Shown here in pieces: positions 8,010-16,240 of a stretch of 64,000 nucleotides of DNA. Source of the DNA: Methylopila turkensis (GTDB lineage Bacteria > Pseudomonadota > Alphaproteobacteria > Rhizobiales > Methylopilaceae); the NCBI RefSeq assembly GCF_027922325.1, contig NZ_BSFL01000002.1:1-64000 (forward strand), read 5' to 3'. The first letter of the stretch is position 1. Every line of letters begins with the position of its first letter. Below the pieces are notes generated by a model. The model worked only from the letters and a program-made list of their open reading frames with translations. It was not told the DNA's origin and did not search any database. The position numbers were made by a program, and so were the translations under genes.

Positions 8010-9020
8010 TCACTTCAGGCTCCCGAGATAGCCTGCGATCGCCTGCAGTTCGTCCGGCTTCAACGCGCCATAGGCCGGCATCTTCGCCCGCGGCTTCAGC
8101 GTGTCGGTCTCGCGGATGAAGCGCGCGACGTTGTCCGGCGTGTTCGGCATGAGACCGGCGCCCACGGTCGGGCGCTCGCCGAAGCGGGTCAGGTCGGGAC
8201 CGACGACGCCCTTCGCCTCGGTCCCCGAGACCGCATGGCAGGCGCCGCAGCCGTTGTTGAGAAACAGCTCCGCGCCCCGCGCCTGTTCGGAGGCCTGCGC
8301 GGCCGGGCGCGCCTGATCCTTCAGCCACGCCTCGAAGGCGTCCTTCTCCATCGCCACGACGTCGAAGGCCATCAGCGCGTGGCTCGCGCCGCAGAACTCC
8401 GCGCAGACCCCGCGATAGACGCCGGGCTTCTCCGCCTGCAGCACCAGCCGGTTCTCGCGGCCCGGGATCATGTCGACCTTGCCGCCGAGCGAGGGGATCC
8501 AGAAGGCGTGGATCACGTCCGGGGCGGTCAGCGCGAACTCGACGCGCTCGCCGACCGGCAGCCTGACCTCGTTCGCCGAAGCGACGGCCGCGCCGTCCTG
8601 CGGGCGATAGGTCACCCGCCACCAGAACTGCTCGCCCGAGATGTCGATCCGCAGCCCCTCGCCCGGCTCGCGCAGCGTCCACATCATCCCAAGGCCGTAG
8701 ACCAGCAGACCGGCCAGCACGACGGTCGGGAACCCGACGCCGCCCCACAGGATGAGCCTCAGTCCGACCTTCTCCTCGTGCGGGTCGGGCCGGATGCGGG
8801 TGGCGTAGACCGCGATCGCCATGACGATCGCCCAGACCACGCCAGCGCCGATGGCCATGACCCAGAACAGGGTCGCGACCTCGCGCGCCTCGAAGCCCGC
8901 CGGGTCGAGCGCCGACTGGACGCCCGAACAACCGCCGAGGACGAGCGCTCCGGCTGCGACCGCGAGAATGCGCCAATGACGGCCGCGAGCTGCGATGGTC
9001 TTATCCCCCTGCGAATCCAA
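8010..9020 (-). CDS. coxB: Cytochrome c oxidase subunit II with heme c domain (caa3)
   Basis: 336 residues. A lipoprotein-type signal ends in LVLGGC (Cys31) and two membrane helices follow (about 48-72 and 88-113). The periplasmic cupredoxin domain has the CuA ligands His171, Cys206, Glu208, Cys210, His214 and Met217 (CAEFCGASHALM). A C-terminal cytochrome c domain has CGACH (258-262) and a probable axial methionine in AKMPAY (Met314). The fused heme c domain makes this a caa3-type enzyme that takes electrons directly or from the operon's triheme cytochrome. It is the first gene of the operon, divergent from the TIGR02587 gene. Confidence 0.95.
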   Translation of the reverse strand: MDSQGDKTIAARGRHWRILAVAAGALVLGGCSGVQSALDPAGFEAREVATLFWVMAIGAGVVWAIVMAIAVYATRIRPDPHEEKVGLRLILWGGVGFPTVVLAGLLVYGLGMMWTLREPGEGLRIDISGEQFWWRVTYRPQDGAAVASANEVRLPVGERVEFALTAPDVIHAFWIPSLGGKVDMIPGRENRLVLQAEKPGVYRGVCAEFCGASHALMAFDVVAMEKDAFEAWLKDQARPAAQASEQARGAELFLNNGCGACHAVSGTEAKGVVGPDLTRFGERPTVGAGLMPNTPDNVARFIRETDTLKPRAKMPAYGALKPDELQAIAGYLGSLK

Positions 9021-9126
9021 GCGCCCGCCCCGGAACCTTGTGATGATTCTAGAACCGGCGAGGGACTTTACCGCCTTGACGATCGATCACGACAGCGCGA
9101 TCTGCGCCGACACACCGGTGAGGACC

Positions 9127-9990
9127 ATGGCCGCGGACACCAGAAGCGCAACGCGACCCGGCGAGGTCGAGCGGGAATTCCTCGCCAATCTCGGCCGCGC
9201 CGCCGGCGGAGCGATCGTGTTCGCGCTGCCCGTACTGATGACGATGGAGATGTGGTCGCTGGGCGCCAGCCTGGAACGGTGGCGGCTTGCGGTCATGCTG
9301 CTCGGCGCGCTGCCGCTGCTGGTTGGCCTGTCGCATTTCGTCGGCTTCGAGGAGACCGACACCTGGGTGGACGACCTGCGCGACGCCTTCATCGCGATCG
9401 CCGTGGGCTTCACCACGTCGGCCGTCGTCCTGACGCTGCTTGGCCTCATCGGACCGGACCGGTCGTTCGACGAAACGCTCGGGTCGATCCTGATCCAGAC
9501 CGTGCCCGCGAGCTTCGGCGCGATCATCGCGCAAGGGCAGCTCGGCCAGACCGACGCGGCCGACGAACGCGCAAACCGCAAGGCCGGCTACGGCGGCGAC
9601 CTGCTGTTCAACGCCGCCGGCGCCGTCTTCCTATCGTTCAACATCGCGCCGACGGAGGAGATCGATCTGATCGCGGCGTCGATGACCCCCATCCACGCCA
9701 TCGCGCTGGTGATCGTCTCCGTGCTCGCGATGCACGCCATCGTCTATGTCGTGCGCTTCGCCGGCCAGTCGCGGCTGAGACCGGAGGGGCACGGCTTCTG
9801 GAGCCTGTTCGTGCGCTACACATTGCCGGGATACGCCATCGCCCTGATCTCCTGCGCCGCGATGCTGTGGGTCTTCGGCCGGCTCGACGACTACGGCGCG
9901 AGCTCGGCGCTGCGCCTCGTCGTGGTGCTCGGCTTTCCGGCCGCGGTCGGCGCGGCCTTCGCGCGGCTGATCGTCGGAGGCCAGAGCTGA
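9127..9990 (+). CDS. TIGR02587-family integral membrane protein
   Basis: 287 residues with about seven or eight membrane helices and a conserved core (GFEETDTWVDDL, FNAAGAVFLSFNIAPTEEI) typical of the TIGR02587/DUF2391 family of uncharacterised membrane proteins. The ATG at 9127 was chosen over an upstream in-frame codon because GAGGA lies five bases before it and the upstream residues do not look like a membrane protein N-terminus. The next gene overlaps its stop and belongs to the companion family TIGR02588. The pair stands divergently from the caa3 operon; a link to respiration is inferred from position only. Confidence 0.8.
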   Translation: MAADTRSATRPGEVEREFLANLGRAAGGAIVFALPVLMTMEMWSLGASLERWRLAVMLLGALPLLVGLSHFVGFEETDTWVDDLRDAFIAIAVGFTTSAVVLTLLGLIGPDRSFDETLGSILIQTVPASFGAIIAQGQLGQTDAADERANRKAGYGGDLLFNAAGAVFLSFNIAPTEEIDLIAASMTPIHAIALVIVSVLAMHAIVYVVRFAGQSRLRPEGHGFWSLFVRYTLPGYAIALISCAAMLWVFGRLDDYGASSALRLVVVLGFPAAVGAAFARLIVGGQS

Positions 9991-10394
9991 TGGCGGATAC
10001 CGAGTCCCGGCCGCAGAAGCCGGAAGTCGCGCGCGTCGAATGGGCGGTCGGCGCTCTCGGCGCCACGATCGTCATCGCGGTCTTGGGCGTCCTGGCCTAC
10101 GAGGCCGCAGTCTACCGCGACGGCGCGCCAGCCCTGGTCGCGCAAGTCGTCGACGTGACCGCGACGGAGGCGGGCCATGTGGTGCGGTTCCGCACGGAGA
10201 ACCACGGCCCCTCGACCGCAGCCGAAGTGGTCGTGCGCGCGACGCTGACCCAGGGCGACCGCACGCTCGAGGAGGTCGAGACGACGCTCGACTACGTCGC
10301 CCGGAAGTCGAGCCGCGAAGCCGGCGTGATCTTCAAAGCCGATCCGGCGACCGCGACGCTGGATCTGCGGGCGACCGCCTACCGGAAGCCCTGA
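9990..10394 (+). CDS. TIGR02588-family protein
   Basis: 134 residues: one N-terminal membrane helix (about 20-42) followed by a soluble beta-sandwich-like domain (VVRFRTENHG, AAEVVVRATL, LDLRATAYRKP) that should face the periplasm. The start codon overlaps the previous stop (TGATG), so translation is coupled. Families TIGR02587 and TIGR02588 usually occur together; neither has an assigned function. Confidence 0.78.
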   Translation: MADTESRPQKPEVARVEWAVGALGATIVIAVLGVLAYEAAVYRDGAPALVAQVVDVTATEAGHVVRFRTENHGPSTAAEVVVRATLTQGDRTLEEVETTLDYVARKSSREAGVIFKADPATATLDLRATAYRKP

Positions 10395-10475
10395 GCCCGA
10401 TCCCAGCGGAAGCTCCAGATGAGGAGAACGGATTGGAAGTGGCGTCATCGGCCGAATCCAGGCCATAATTGACGC

Positions 10476-11477
10476 ATGGCCGCCGCGTCCCCCGCCCCCA
10501 TCGCCGAAATCGGCGTGCTGATCTATCCCCGCGCTCAGCTCGGGGCCGTGCACGGGCTCAGCGACCTGTTCTCGGTCGCGAACCTGATGGCGCGAAACCG
10601 CGACGGCGCCCGGGCGGCCCAACTGCGGATCAGCCACTGGACCGGTCGCGAGGACGGCGGCGTCGAACGGACGCTCGACAGCCATCCCGGGCTCGCCGGC
10701 GAGCCCGATGTCGTCGTCATGCCGCCGGCCGTGATCGCCCCGATCACGGCCGAGGAGGCGAAGCCGCTCGCGATCTGGCTGCGCGAGCGCCACGACCGCG
10801 GCGCGACGCTCTGCTCGGTCTGCGCCGGCGCCTTCCTGCTCGGCGAAACCGGCCTGCTCGAAGGCCGCCCCGCTACCACGCACTGGCATTTCGCCGAGGA
10901 TTTCGCGACGCGGTTTCCGGACGCGCGCATGGACATCGACAAGCTCGTCATCGACGACGGCGACCTGATCACGGCGGGCGGGCTGATGGCCTGGACCGAT
11001 CTCGGCTTGAAGCTCGTTGACCGGCTGCTCGGGCCGAGCGTGATGCTGGAGACCGCGCGGTTCCTGCTTGTCGACCCGCCGGGCCGCGAGCAGCGCCACT
11101 ACAGCCTGTTCTCGCCGCGGCTCCGGCACGGCGACGAGGCGGTGCTGAAGGCCCAGCACTGGCTGCAGGCGACCGGCGCGCGGGACGCGTCGCTCGCCGC
11201 CATGGCCGAGAAGGCCGGGCTGGAGCCGCGCACCTTCCTGCGCCGGTTCCACAAGGCCACCGGCATGAAGCCGACGGAGTATTGCCAGCATCTGCGCGTC
11301 GGCAGGGCGCGGGACATGCTGGAGACCACCGCCCGCCCGGTCGAGCAGATCGCCTGGGACGTCGGCTACGAAGATCCGGGCGCGTTTCGAAAGGTGTTCG
11401 TCAAGGTGACCGGGCTCGGCCCACGCGAGTACCGCCAGCGCTTCGGACTGGCCTCGGTCCGCGCCGAGGCGGCCTGA
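10476..11477 (+). CDS. GlxA-family transcriptional regulator (DJ-1/PfpI + AraC)
   Basis: 333 residues. The N-terminal half (about 8-185) is a DJ-1/PfpI amidotransferase-like sensor domain with the nucleophile-elbow cysteine in SVCAGAFLL. The C-terminal 100 residues form an AraC-type double helix-turn-helix (MAEKAGLEPRTFLRRF and IAWDVGYEDPGAFRKVF). GlxA-type regulators usually control amine, amino-acid or quaternary-ammonium catabolism. The effector here is unknown, and no catabolic operon lies directly downstream: the next gene is convergent. Confidence 0.88.
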   Translation: MAAASPAPIAEIGVLIYPRAQLGAVHGLSDLFSVANLMARNRDGARAAQLRISHWTGREDGGVERTLDSHPGLAGEPDVVVMPPAVIAPITAEEAKPLAIWLRERHDRGATLCSVCAGAFLLGETGLLEGRPATTHWHFAEDFATRFPDARMDIDKLVIDDGDLITAGGLMAWTDLGLKLVDRLLGPSVMLETARFLLVDPPGREQRHYSLFSPRLRHGDEAVLKAQHWLQATGARDASLAAMAEKAGLEPRTFLRRFHKATGMKPTEYCQHLRVGRARDMLETTARPVEQIAWDVGYEDPGAFRKVFVKVTGLGPREYRQRFGLASVRAEAA

Positions 11478-11489
11478 CGGGAGCGGACG

Positions 11490-12623
11490 TTAGAACTCCC
11501 CTCGCCCCACGGTCACCGCCGCCAACGTCCGGATGACCTCGCGCAAGGCGTGCGTGTCGGAGGTCGTCCGCTCCTTGGCCGCGCGGAACAGCGCGCGCTG
11601 GCGGTCGGCGCTGGTCCCGCCCGCGGCGATGGCGCGGCAGCGCGCGATCCAGTCCGTCGACCCGAGCGCCGCGGCGTCGCTCTCGACCAGCGCCAGCACG
11701 GCGTCGAGCTGCTCCCCCACCGTGCGCGTTTCGCCGGAGCGGGCGTCGATCAGGCGGGCCTCCAATCCGTGCTGCTGCACCTGCCAGAGGTTCGACGCGC
11801 AGACGCCGCGATCGACGACGCCGACCTCCGCGTTGATCTCCGGCCGCCGCACGAGGCAGCGCGTCAGCGCCTGGTAGAGCGCCGCCAGCGCGACCGCGTC
11901 GTCGACGCGGGTGCAGCAGTCGCAGACCCGGAGCTCGACGGTCGGGAAGCGGACCGACGGCCGAATGTGCCACCACAGGAAGCTGGCGTCGTCGATGACG
12001 CCGCCGGCGACCATAAGCTCCACGAACCGCCGGTACTCGTCTTCGTCGGCGAACATTTCCGGCAGGCCCGTCCGCGGCCATTGCGCGAAGGCGGTCAGGC
12101 GGTAGGAGTGCAGCCCGGTGTCGCGGCCCTGCCAGAACGGCGACGACGACGACAGCGCGAGCATCAGCGGCAGAAACGGCGTCAGCCGGTTCATGAGACG
12201 CACGCGGCCGTCGGGCTCCGGCGTCTCCACATGGGTGTGCATGGCGCAGATCATGGCGCGCGGCGCGATGACGCCGAGCTCCGCCAGCAGCCGCTGGTAG
12301 CGCTCCTTCTCCGTGGTGTCCTGGTCGCGGGCGCGGGCGAGCGGATGGCTGCCGGCGGCGAGCAGCAGGAGGCCGTGCTCCTCCGCCACCTTGGCGAGCC
12401 CAAGCCGCGCGGCCAGAAGCTGGTCGCGCGCCTCCTCGAAGCTCGTGGTCGGCTCGGTCTGGACCTCGACCTGACCCTTCAGGAACTCGTGCGAGGCCGG
12501 CTTCACCTCGGCCCCGCGGGCGCGGTGGAACGCGTCCGCGACGTCCGCGTCGGGCGTCGCGCCGGTCTCCGCGTCCGCCAGGAAATACTCTTCCTCGATC
12601 CCGAACCGAAACACGGCGTCCAT
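11490..12623 (-). CDS. YbdK-family carboxylate-amine ligase
   Basis: 377 residues of the glutamate-cysteine ligase type 2 family (YbdK/EgtA-like). It begins with the family signature FRFGIEEEYFL. Further conserved segments are THVETPEPDGRVRLMNRL, SSSSPFWQGRDTGLHSYR and VELRVCDCCTRVDD. The family couples ATP hydrolysis to gamma-glutamyl amide formation, but its natural substrate is usually unknown. The ATG at 12623 is preferred over a codon seven residues upstream because GGAG lies 10-13 bases before it and the family motif follows. Monocistronic and convergent with the GlxA regulator. Confidence 0.85.
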   Translation of the reverse strand: MDAVFRFGIEEEYFLADAETGATPDADVADAFHRARGAEVKPASHEFLKGQVEVQTEPTTSFEEARDQLLAARLGLAKVAEEHGLLLLAAGSHPLARARDQDTTEKERYQRLLAELGVIAPRAMICAMHTHVETPEPDGRVRLMNRLTPFLPLMLALSSSSPFWQGRDTGLHSYRLTAFAQWPRTGLPEMFADEDEYRRFVELMVAGGVIDDASFLWWHIRPSVRFPTVELRVCDCCTRVDDAVALAALYQALTRCLVRRPEINAEVGVVDRGVCASNLWQVQQHGLEARLIDARSGETRTVGEQLDAVLALVESDAAALGSTDWIARCRAIAAGGTSADRQRALFRAAKERTTSDTHALREVIRTLAAVTVGRGEF

Positions 12624-12680
12624 GGGCGGCGCTCCAACGACCACCGCCGTGTTATAGGGCGCGCCGCGCCGGCCGCGTCG

Positions 12681-13385
12681 TCAGCCGCCGAGATAGGCCT
12701 CGCGCACATGCGGGTCGGCGATCAGCTCCGGCCCGAGGCCCCGCTTCACCACGCGGCCGGTCTCGATGAGATAGGCGTGGTCGCAGAGCTCGAGCGCGGC
12801 GAAAGCGTTCTGCTCGACCAGAAGCACGGTCGCGCCGCCGTCGCGGATCGCCTTGATGATGCGGAGCGTCTGCTCGACGATCGTCGGCGCGAGGCCGAGC
12901 GAGGGCTCGTCGAACATCACGAGCTTCGGACGGCTCATCAGCGCCCGGCCGATCGCCAGCATCTGCTGCTCGCCGCCGGACAGCGTTCCCGCCGACTGGT
13001 GGCGACGCTCGGCGAGGCGCGGAAAGTCGGAATAGACCCGGTCGTAGTCCTCCCGGACCTGGATCGGATCCTTCCGAAGATATGCGCCCATCGCGAGGTT
13101 GTCGGCGACGCTCATGTAGGGGAACACGCGCCGGCCCTCGGGGCAGTGCGCGATCCCGAGGCTGAGGATGCGGGCGGGGTCCGCCCCGGCGATGTCCTCG
13201 CGGCGAAAGCGGATCGTGCCCGCGCGCGGCTTCACCAGCCCTGAAATCGTCCGCAGCGTGGTGGACTTGCCGGCGCCGTTGGCGCCGATCAGCGCGACGA
13301 GCTCGCCCTCGCCTACGTCGAGGCTGATCCCCTTCAGCGCCGCCACCGGCCCGTAGCCGCATTCGAGGTCGCGGATCTCAAGCAT
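12681..13385 (-). CDS. livF: Branched-chain-type ABC transporter ATPase LivF
   Basis: 234 residues, full length for LivF. Walker A is GANGAGKST, the signature is LSGGEQQM, Walker B is LVMFDEPS, and the switch histidine is replaced by the family's LLVEQN segment. It pairs with LivG to energise the importer. It is the last gene of the ten-gene operon and its start overlaps the end of livG by eight bases. Context suggests the cargo is the substrate of the molybdenum hydroxylase rather than an amino acid. Confidence 0.92.
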   Translation of the reverse strand: MLEIRDLECGYGPVAALKGISLDVGEGELVALIGANGAGKSTTLRTISGLVKPRAGTIRFRREDIAGADPARILSLGIAHCPEGRRVFPYMSVADNLAMGAYLRKDPIQVREDYDRVYSDFPRLAERRHQSAGTLSGGEQQMLAIGRALMSRPKLVMFDEPSLGLAPTIVEQTLRIIKAIRDGGATVLLVEQNAFAALELCDHAYLIETGRVVKRGLGPELIADPHVREAYLGG

Positions 13386-14187
13386 GGGCGGCCTCCCTTT
13401 CGGCCTCGCGGGTCGCGGCGCTCTTGCCGAGATAGGCCTCGATGACCGCGGGATCGGCGCGGATCTCGGCCGGCGTCCCGTCCGCGATCAGCTTGCCGTG
13501 GTTCAGCACCACGATGCGGTCCGAGACCTCCATCACCATCGGCATGTCGTGCTCGACCAGCAGGATGGTGACGCCCTTGTCCCTGACCGAGCGGATCAGG
13601 CGCACGAAGTTCTTGGTCTCGGACGCGTTCATGCCCGAGACCGGCTCGTCCAACAGCAGCATCGACGGGTCGGTGGCGAGCGCCAGCGCGACGCCCACGA
13701 GCCGCTGCTCGCCATAAGACAGCGAGCCCGCGCGCTCCTCGGCGCGAGCGCTCAAGCCAACCCACTCGATCAGCTCGCGCGCTTTGGCGCGGCGCGCGGC
13801 CTCGCCGGCGCGCTCCTTCGGCAGATTGAAGATGGCGTCGAGCAGGCTGGCGCCGCCGTCCTCGCGGTGCAGGCCGATCAGCACGTTGTCGAGCACGGTG
13901 TCGTCGGGAAACACACTGGTGCGCTGGAAGGTGCGGGCGAGACCGAGCCGGTTGATGCGGTTCGGGGGGAGGCCGGCGAGGCTCGCGCCCTTGAAGCGCA
14001 CCTCGCCCGTGGTGGGCTTCAGAAAGCCGGTGACCACGTTGAACGCGGTGGTCTTGCCGGCGCCGTTCGGGCCGATGAGGCTGAGGATCTCGCCGGGACG
14101 GACGTCGAAATGCAGGTCGGAGATCGCGACGAGCCCGCCGAAGCGCACGCCGACATGCTCGACCGAGAGGATGGGTTGGTCGCTCAC
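13378..14187 (-). CDS. livG: Branched-chain-type ABC transporter ATPase LivG
   Basis: 269 residues. Walker A is GPNGAGKTT, the signature is LSYGEQR, Walker B is MLLLDEPVSG, and the H-loop is LLVEHDM. It has the LivG-type insertion between Walker A and the signature (NRINRLGLARTFQ). The start is GTG at 14187: its bases overlap the livM stop (GTGA) and the next residues SDQPILSVEHVGVRF match the LivG N-terminus. Upstream in-frame codons would extend into livM. Confidence 0.92.
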   Translation of the reverse strand: MSDQPILSVEHVGVRFGGLVAISDLHFDVRPGEILSLIGPNGAGKTTAFNVVTGFLKPTTGEVRFKGASLAGLPPNRINRLGLARTFQRTSVFPDDTVLDNVLIGLHREDGGASLLDAIFNLPKERAGEAARRAKARELIEWVGLSARAEERAGSLSYGEQRLVGVALALATDPSMLLLDEPVSGMNASETKNFVRLIRSVRDKGVTILLVEHDMPMVMEVSDRIVVLNHGKLIADGTPAEIRADPAVIEAYLGKSAATREAEREAAHA

Positions 14188-15227
14188 CGCTGGCCCTCCA
14201 GTTGGGGCTTGGCGGCCGGCGCCGCCCCGTGCGCGCGGCGCGCCCTGCGGGCCGCGAACCAGTCGTCGACGTAGGGCGCGATGCCCCGCGGCATCAGGAA
14301 CAGGATCAGGATGAGCACCGCGCCGTAGACGATCCACTGCGCCTCGGGCGCCATGTAGGGCCGCAGCGCCACCGGCAGCGTCCCGAAGATCAGGCCGCCG
14401 ATCACGGGGCCCGCGAGCGCGCCCTTGCCGCCCGAGACCACCATGATGACCATGGTCACGGTGTAGGCGAACAGGAACACGTCCGGATCGATGATGCGGA
14501 AGTAGTGCGCGTAGAGGCTGCCGGCCGCGCCGGCGATCGCGGCGGAGAAGGTGGCGGCGACGGTCAGCGTCTTCGTGGCGTTGACGCCGACCGACATGGC
14601 GAGCTGCTCGTTCTCCTTCAGGCCCCGCATGGCGCGGCCGAAGCGCGAATGGACGAGCCGCGCCACCACGAGATAGGCGAGCGTCGCGACGCCGAGCATC
14701 AGGTAGTAGTTCTGGACCTTGGTGCGGAGCGTCAGCTCGCCGAGGCCGGGAAAGCCGAGCTTCATCTGCGGGATCGAGGTGAGCGCGAGCGGGCCCTGCG
14801 TCAGCTCGATCCAGTTCAGCGCGACGAGCCGCACCACCTCGGCGAAGCAGATCGTGACGATGACGAAGTAGGCCCCGCGCACCCGGAACGACAGCCGGCC
14901 GACGACATAGCCGAAGAAGCCGGACACCACGATCGCGACCAGGAAGCCGATGAAGGGATGCCAGCCCTCGTGGATCACCCGGACGTCGCCGAACAGGCCG
15001 ACGTCGAAGCCGAGCGCGGTGAGCGCGCTGGCGTAGGCGCCGATGCCGAAGAAGGCGATGTGGCCGAGGCTGAGCTGGCCGGTGTAGCCGAGCAGCAGGT
15101 TCAGGCTGATTGCGCCGATGGTGAAGATGCCGCCGGTGATCAGCGCGTTGAGGAGATACGGGTCCTTCAGGCCGAGCGGCAGCAGGGCGAGGACGACGAG
15201 GACGACGGGCGGGAGGTAACGGGTCAT
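14184..15227 (-). CDS. livM: Branched-chain-type ABC transporter permease LivM
   Basis: 347 residues with about ten membrane helices and the LivM core (LNLLLGYTGQLSLGHIAFFG, MRGLKENEQLAMSVGVN). It forms the translocation channel with LivH. The start overlaps the livH stop by four bases (ATGA). The C-terminus carries a short basic, alanine-rich cytosolic tail (RRARRAHGAAPAAKPQ), longer than in many LivM proteins. Confidence 0.92.
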   Translation of the reverse strand: MTRYLPPVVLVVLALLPLGLKDPYLLNALITGGIFTIGAISLNLLLGYTGQLSLGHIAFFGIGAYASALTALGFDVGLFGDVRVIHEGWHPFIGFLVAIVVSGFFGYVVGRLSFRVRGAYFVIVTICFAEVVRLVALNWIELTQGPLALTSIPQMKLGFPGLGELTLRTKVQNYYLMLGVATLAYLVVARLVHSRFGRAMRGLKENEQLAMSVGVNATKTLTVAATFSAAIAGAAGSLYAHYFRIIDPDVFLFAYTVTMVIMVVSGGKGALAGPVIGGLIFGTLPVALRPYMAPEAQWIVYGAVLILILFLMPRGIAPYVDDWFAARRARRAHGAAPAAKPQLEGQR

Positions 15228-16096
15228 CCGACGCGCTCCGCGCGGGCGAACAGGCCGGTGGGCTTCATCAGCAGCACCGCGATGATGATCAGGAAGCCCA
15301 TGGCGTCGCGGTAGCCGGACGAGACGTAGCCGGCGCCGAACTCCTCAGCCAGCGCCAGCACGAAGCCGCCGATGGTGGCGCCCGCGATCGAGCCGAGGCC
15401 GCCGAGGATGACGATGGCGAAGGCCTTCACCGCGGCGAGGTCGCCCATCTGCGGGAACACGACGTAGACCGGCCCGAGCAGCGCGCCGGCGGCGGCCGCG
15501 AAGCTCGATCCGAGCGCGAAGGTCGCGGTGTAGATCAGTCGCACGTTGACGCCCATCAGCGCCGCGGTGTCGGCGTCCTGGAAGGTGGCGCGCATGGCGC
15601 GGCCGAGCCTCGTGCCGTTGATCATGGCGTAGGCCAGCGCGATCAGGGCGGCGGCGGCCAGCAGCACGAACAGGCGCAGCCACGAGATCGACACGCCGGC
15701 GAACTGCAGCGGCGCGTCCGGGAACGGCGACGGGATCGCCTTGGCGACGCCGCCGAAGATCCAGAGCGTGCCGGACTGCAGGATGATGCCGGCGCCGATC
15801 ATCACCAGCATGGTGGTGTCGATGTCGGCGCCCCGGAGCGGCCGGAGCAGCGTGAGCTCGAGCAGCGCGCCGAGCGCGAGGCCCGCGACGATCGCGAACG
15901 GAAGCGCCAGGAAGAAGTTCATCCCAAGCGCGGTCGAGGCGAGATACATCGCGTAGGCGCCGAAGGTGTAGAGCGCCCCGTGGGTGAAGTTCACCACGTT
16001 CATGATGCCGAAGATCAGCGTGAGGCCGATCCCGAGCAGCGCGTAAGCGCCGCCCAGCACCATGGCGTTGACGAGGTGTTGCAGGAACTGGTCCAC
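15224..16096 (-). CDS. livH: Branched-chain-type ABC transporter permease LivH
   Basis: 290 residues with about eight membrane helices and the LivH motif region (LLGIGLTLIFGIMNVVNFTHG, RAMRATFQDADTAALMGVN). The start is taken as GTG at 16096 (VDQFLQHLVNAM). This is the usual N-terminus of the family and GGAG lies eight bases upstream. An in-frame ATG further out falls at the edge of the palindromic repeat at 16125-16214 and would add non-homologous residues. Confidence 0.9.
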   Translation of the reverse strand: MDQFLQHLVNAMVLGGAYALLGIGLTLIFGIMNVVNFTHGALYTFGAYAMYLASTALGMNFFLALPFAIVAGLALGALLELTLLRPLRGADIDTTMLVMIGAGIILQSGTLWIFGGVAKAIPSPFPDAPLQFAGVSISWLRLFVLLAAAALIALAYAMINGTRLGRAMRATFQDADTAALMGVNVRLIYTATFALGSSFAAAAGALLGPVYVVFPQMGDLAAVKAFAIVILGGLGSIAGATIGGFVLALAEEFGAGYVSSGYRDAMGFLIIIAVLLMKPTGLFARAERVG

Positions 16097-16124
16097 GGGA
16101 GCTCCGTTCGTGAAGTTCGCGGCC

Positions 16125-16214
16125 GTCATGCCCGGCGAAAGCCGGGCATCCACGACTTGGGCGTAGGGCGTTCGCCGCGAGGACGTCGTGGATGCCCGCG
16201 GAGGCGGGCGTGAC
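16125..16214. repeat. Palindromic intergenic repeat, family B, copy 1
   Basis: About 90 bp. It starts GTCATGCCCGGC, has a small hairpin (GCCCGGC-GAAA-GCCGGGC), then CATCCACGACTT, a variable centre, and the inverse GTCGTGGATGCCCGC ending in GGCGTGAC. It lies between livJ and livH. A full copy is at 29552-29642 and a half copy at 31723-31757. Its hairpins could trim livJ/livH transcript levels. Confidence 0.8.
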
Positions 16215-16240
16215 GGCCGTGTGGTTTCAGGCCGCTGGGA

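Noticed and set aside
5354..8119. Very long plus-strand open frame opposite the oxidase genes
   Set aside because: It is an Arg/Asp/Glu-rich antisense shadow of conserved minus-strand coxB and coxI-III genes, caused by high GC content. Similar shadows occur opposite most genes here.
9021..9126. EcfG-type (GGAAC-N-GTT) promoter between coxB and the TIGR02587 gene
   Set aside because: GGAACC is present but no GTT lies at the required distance on either strand.
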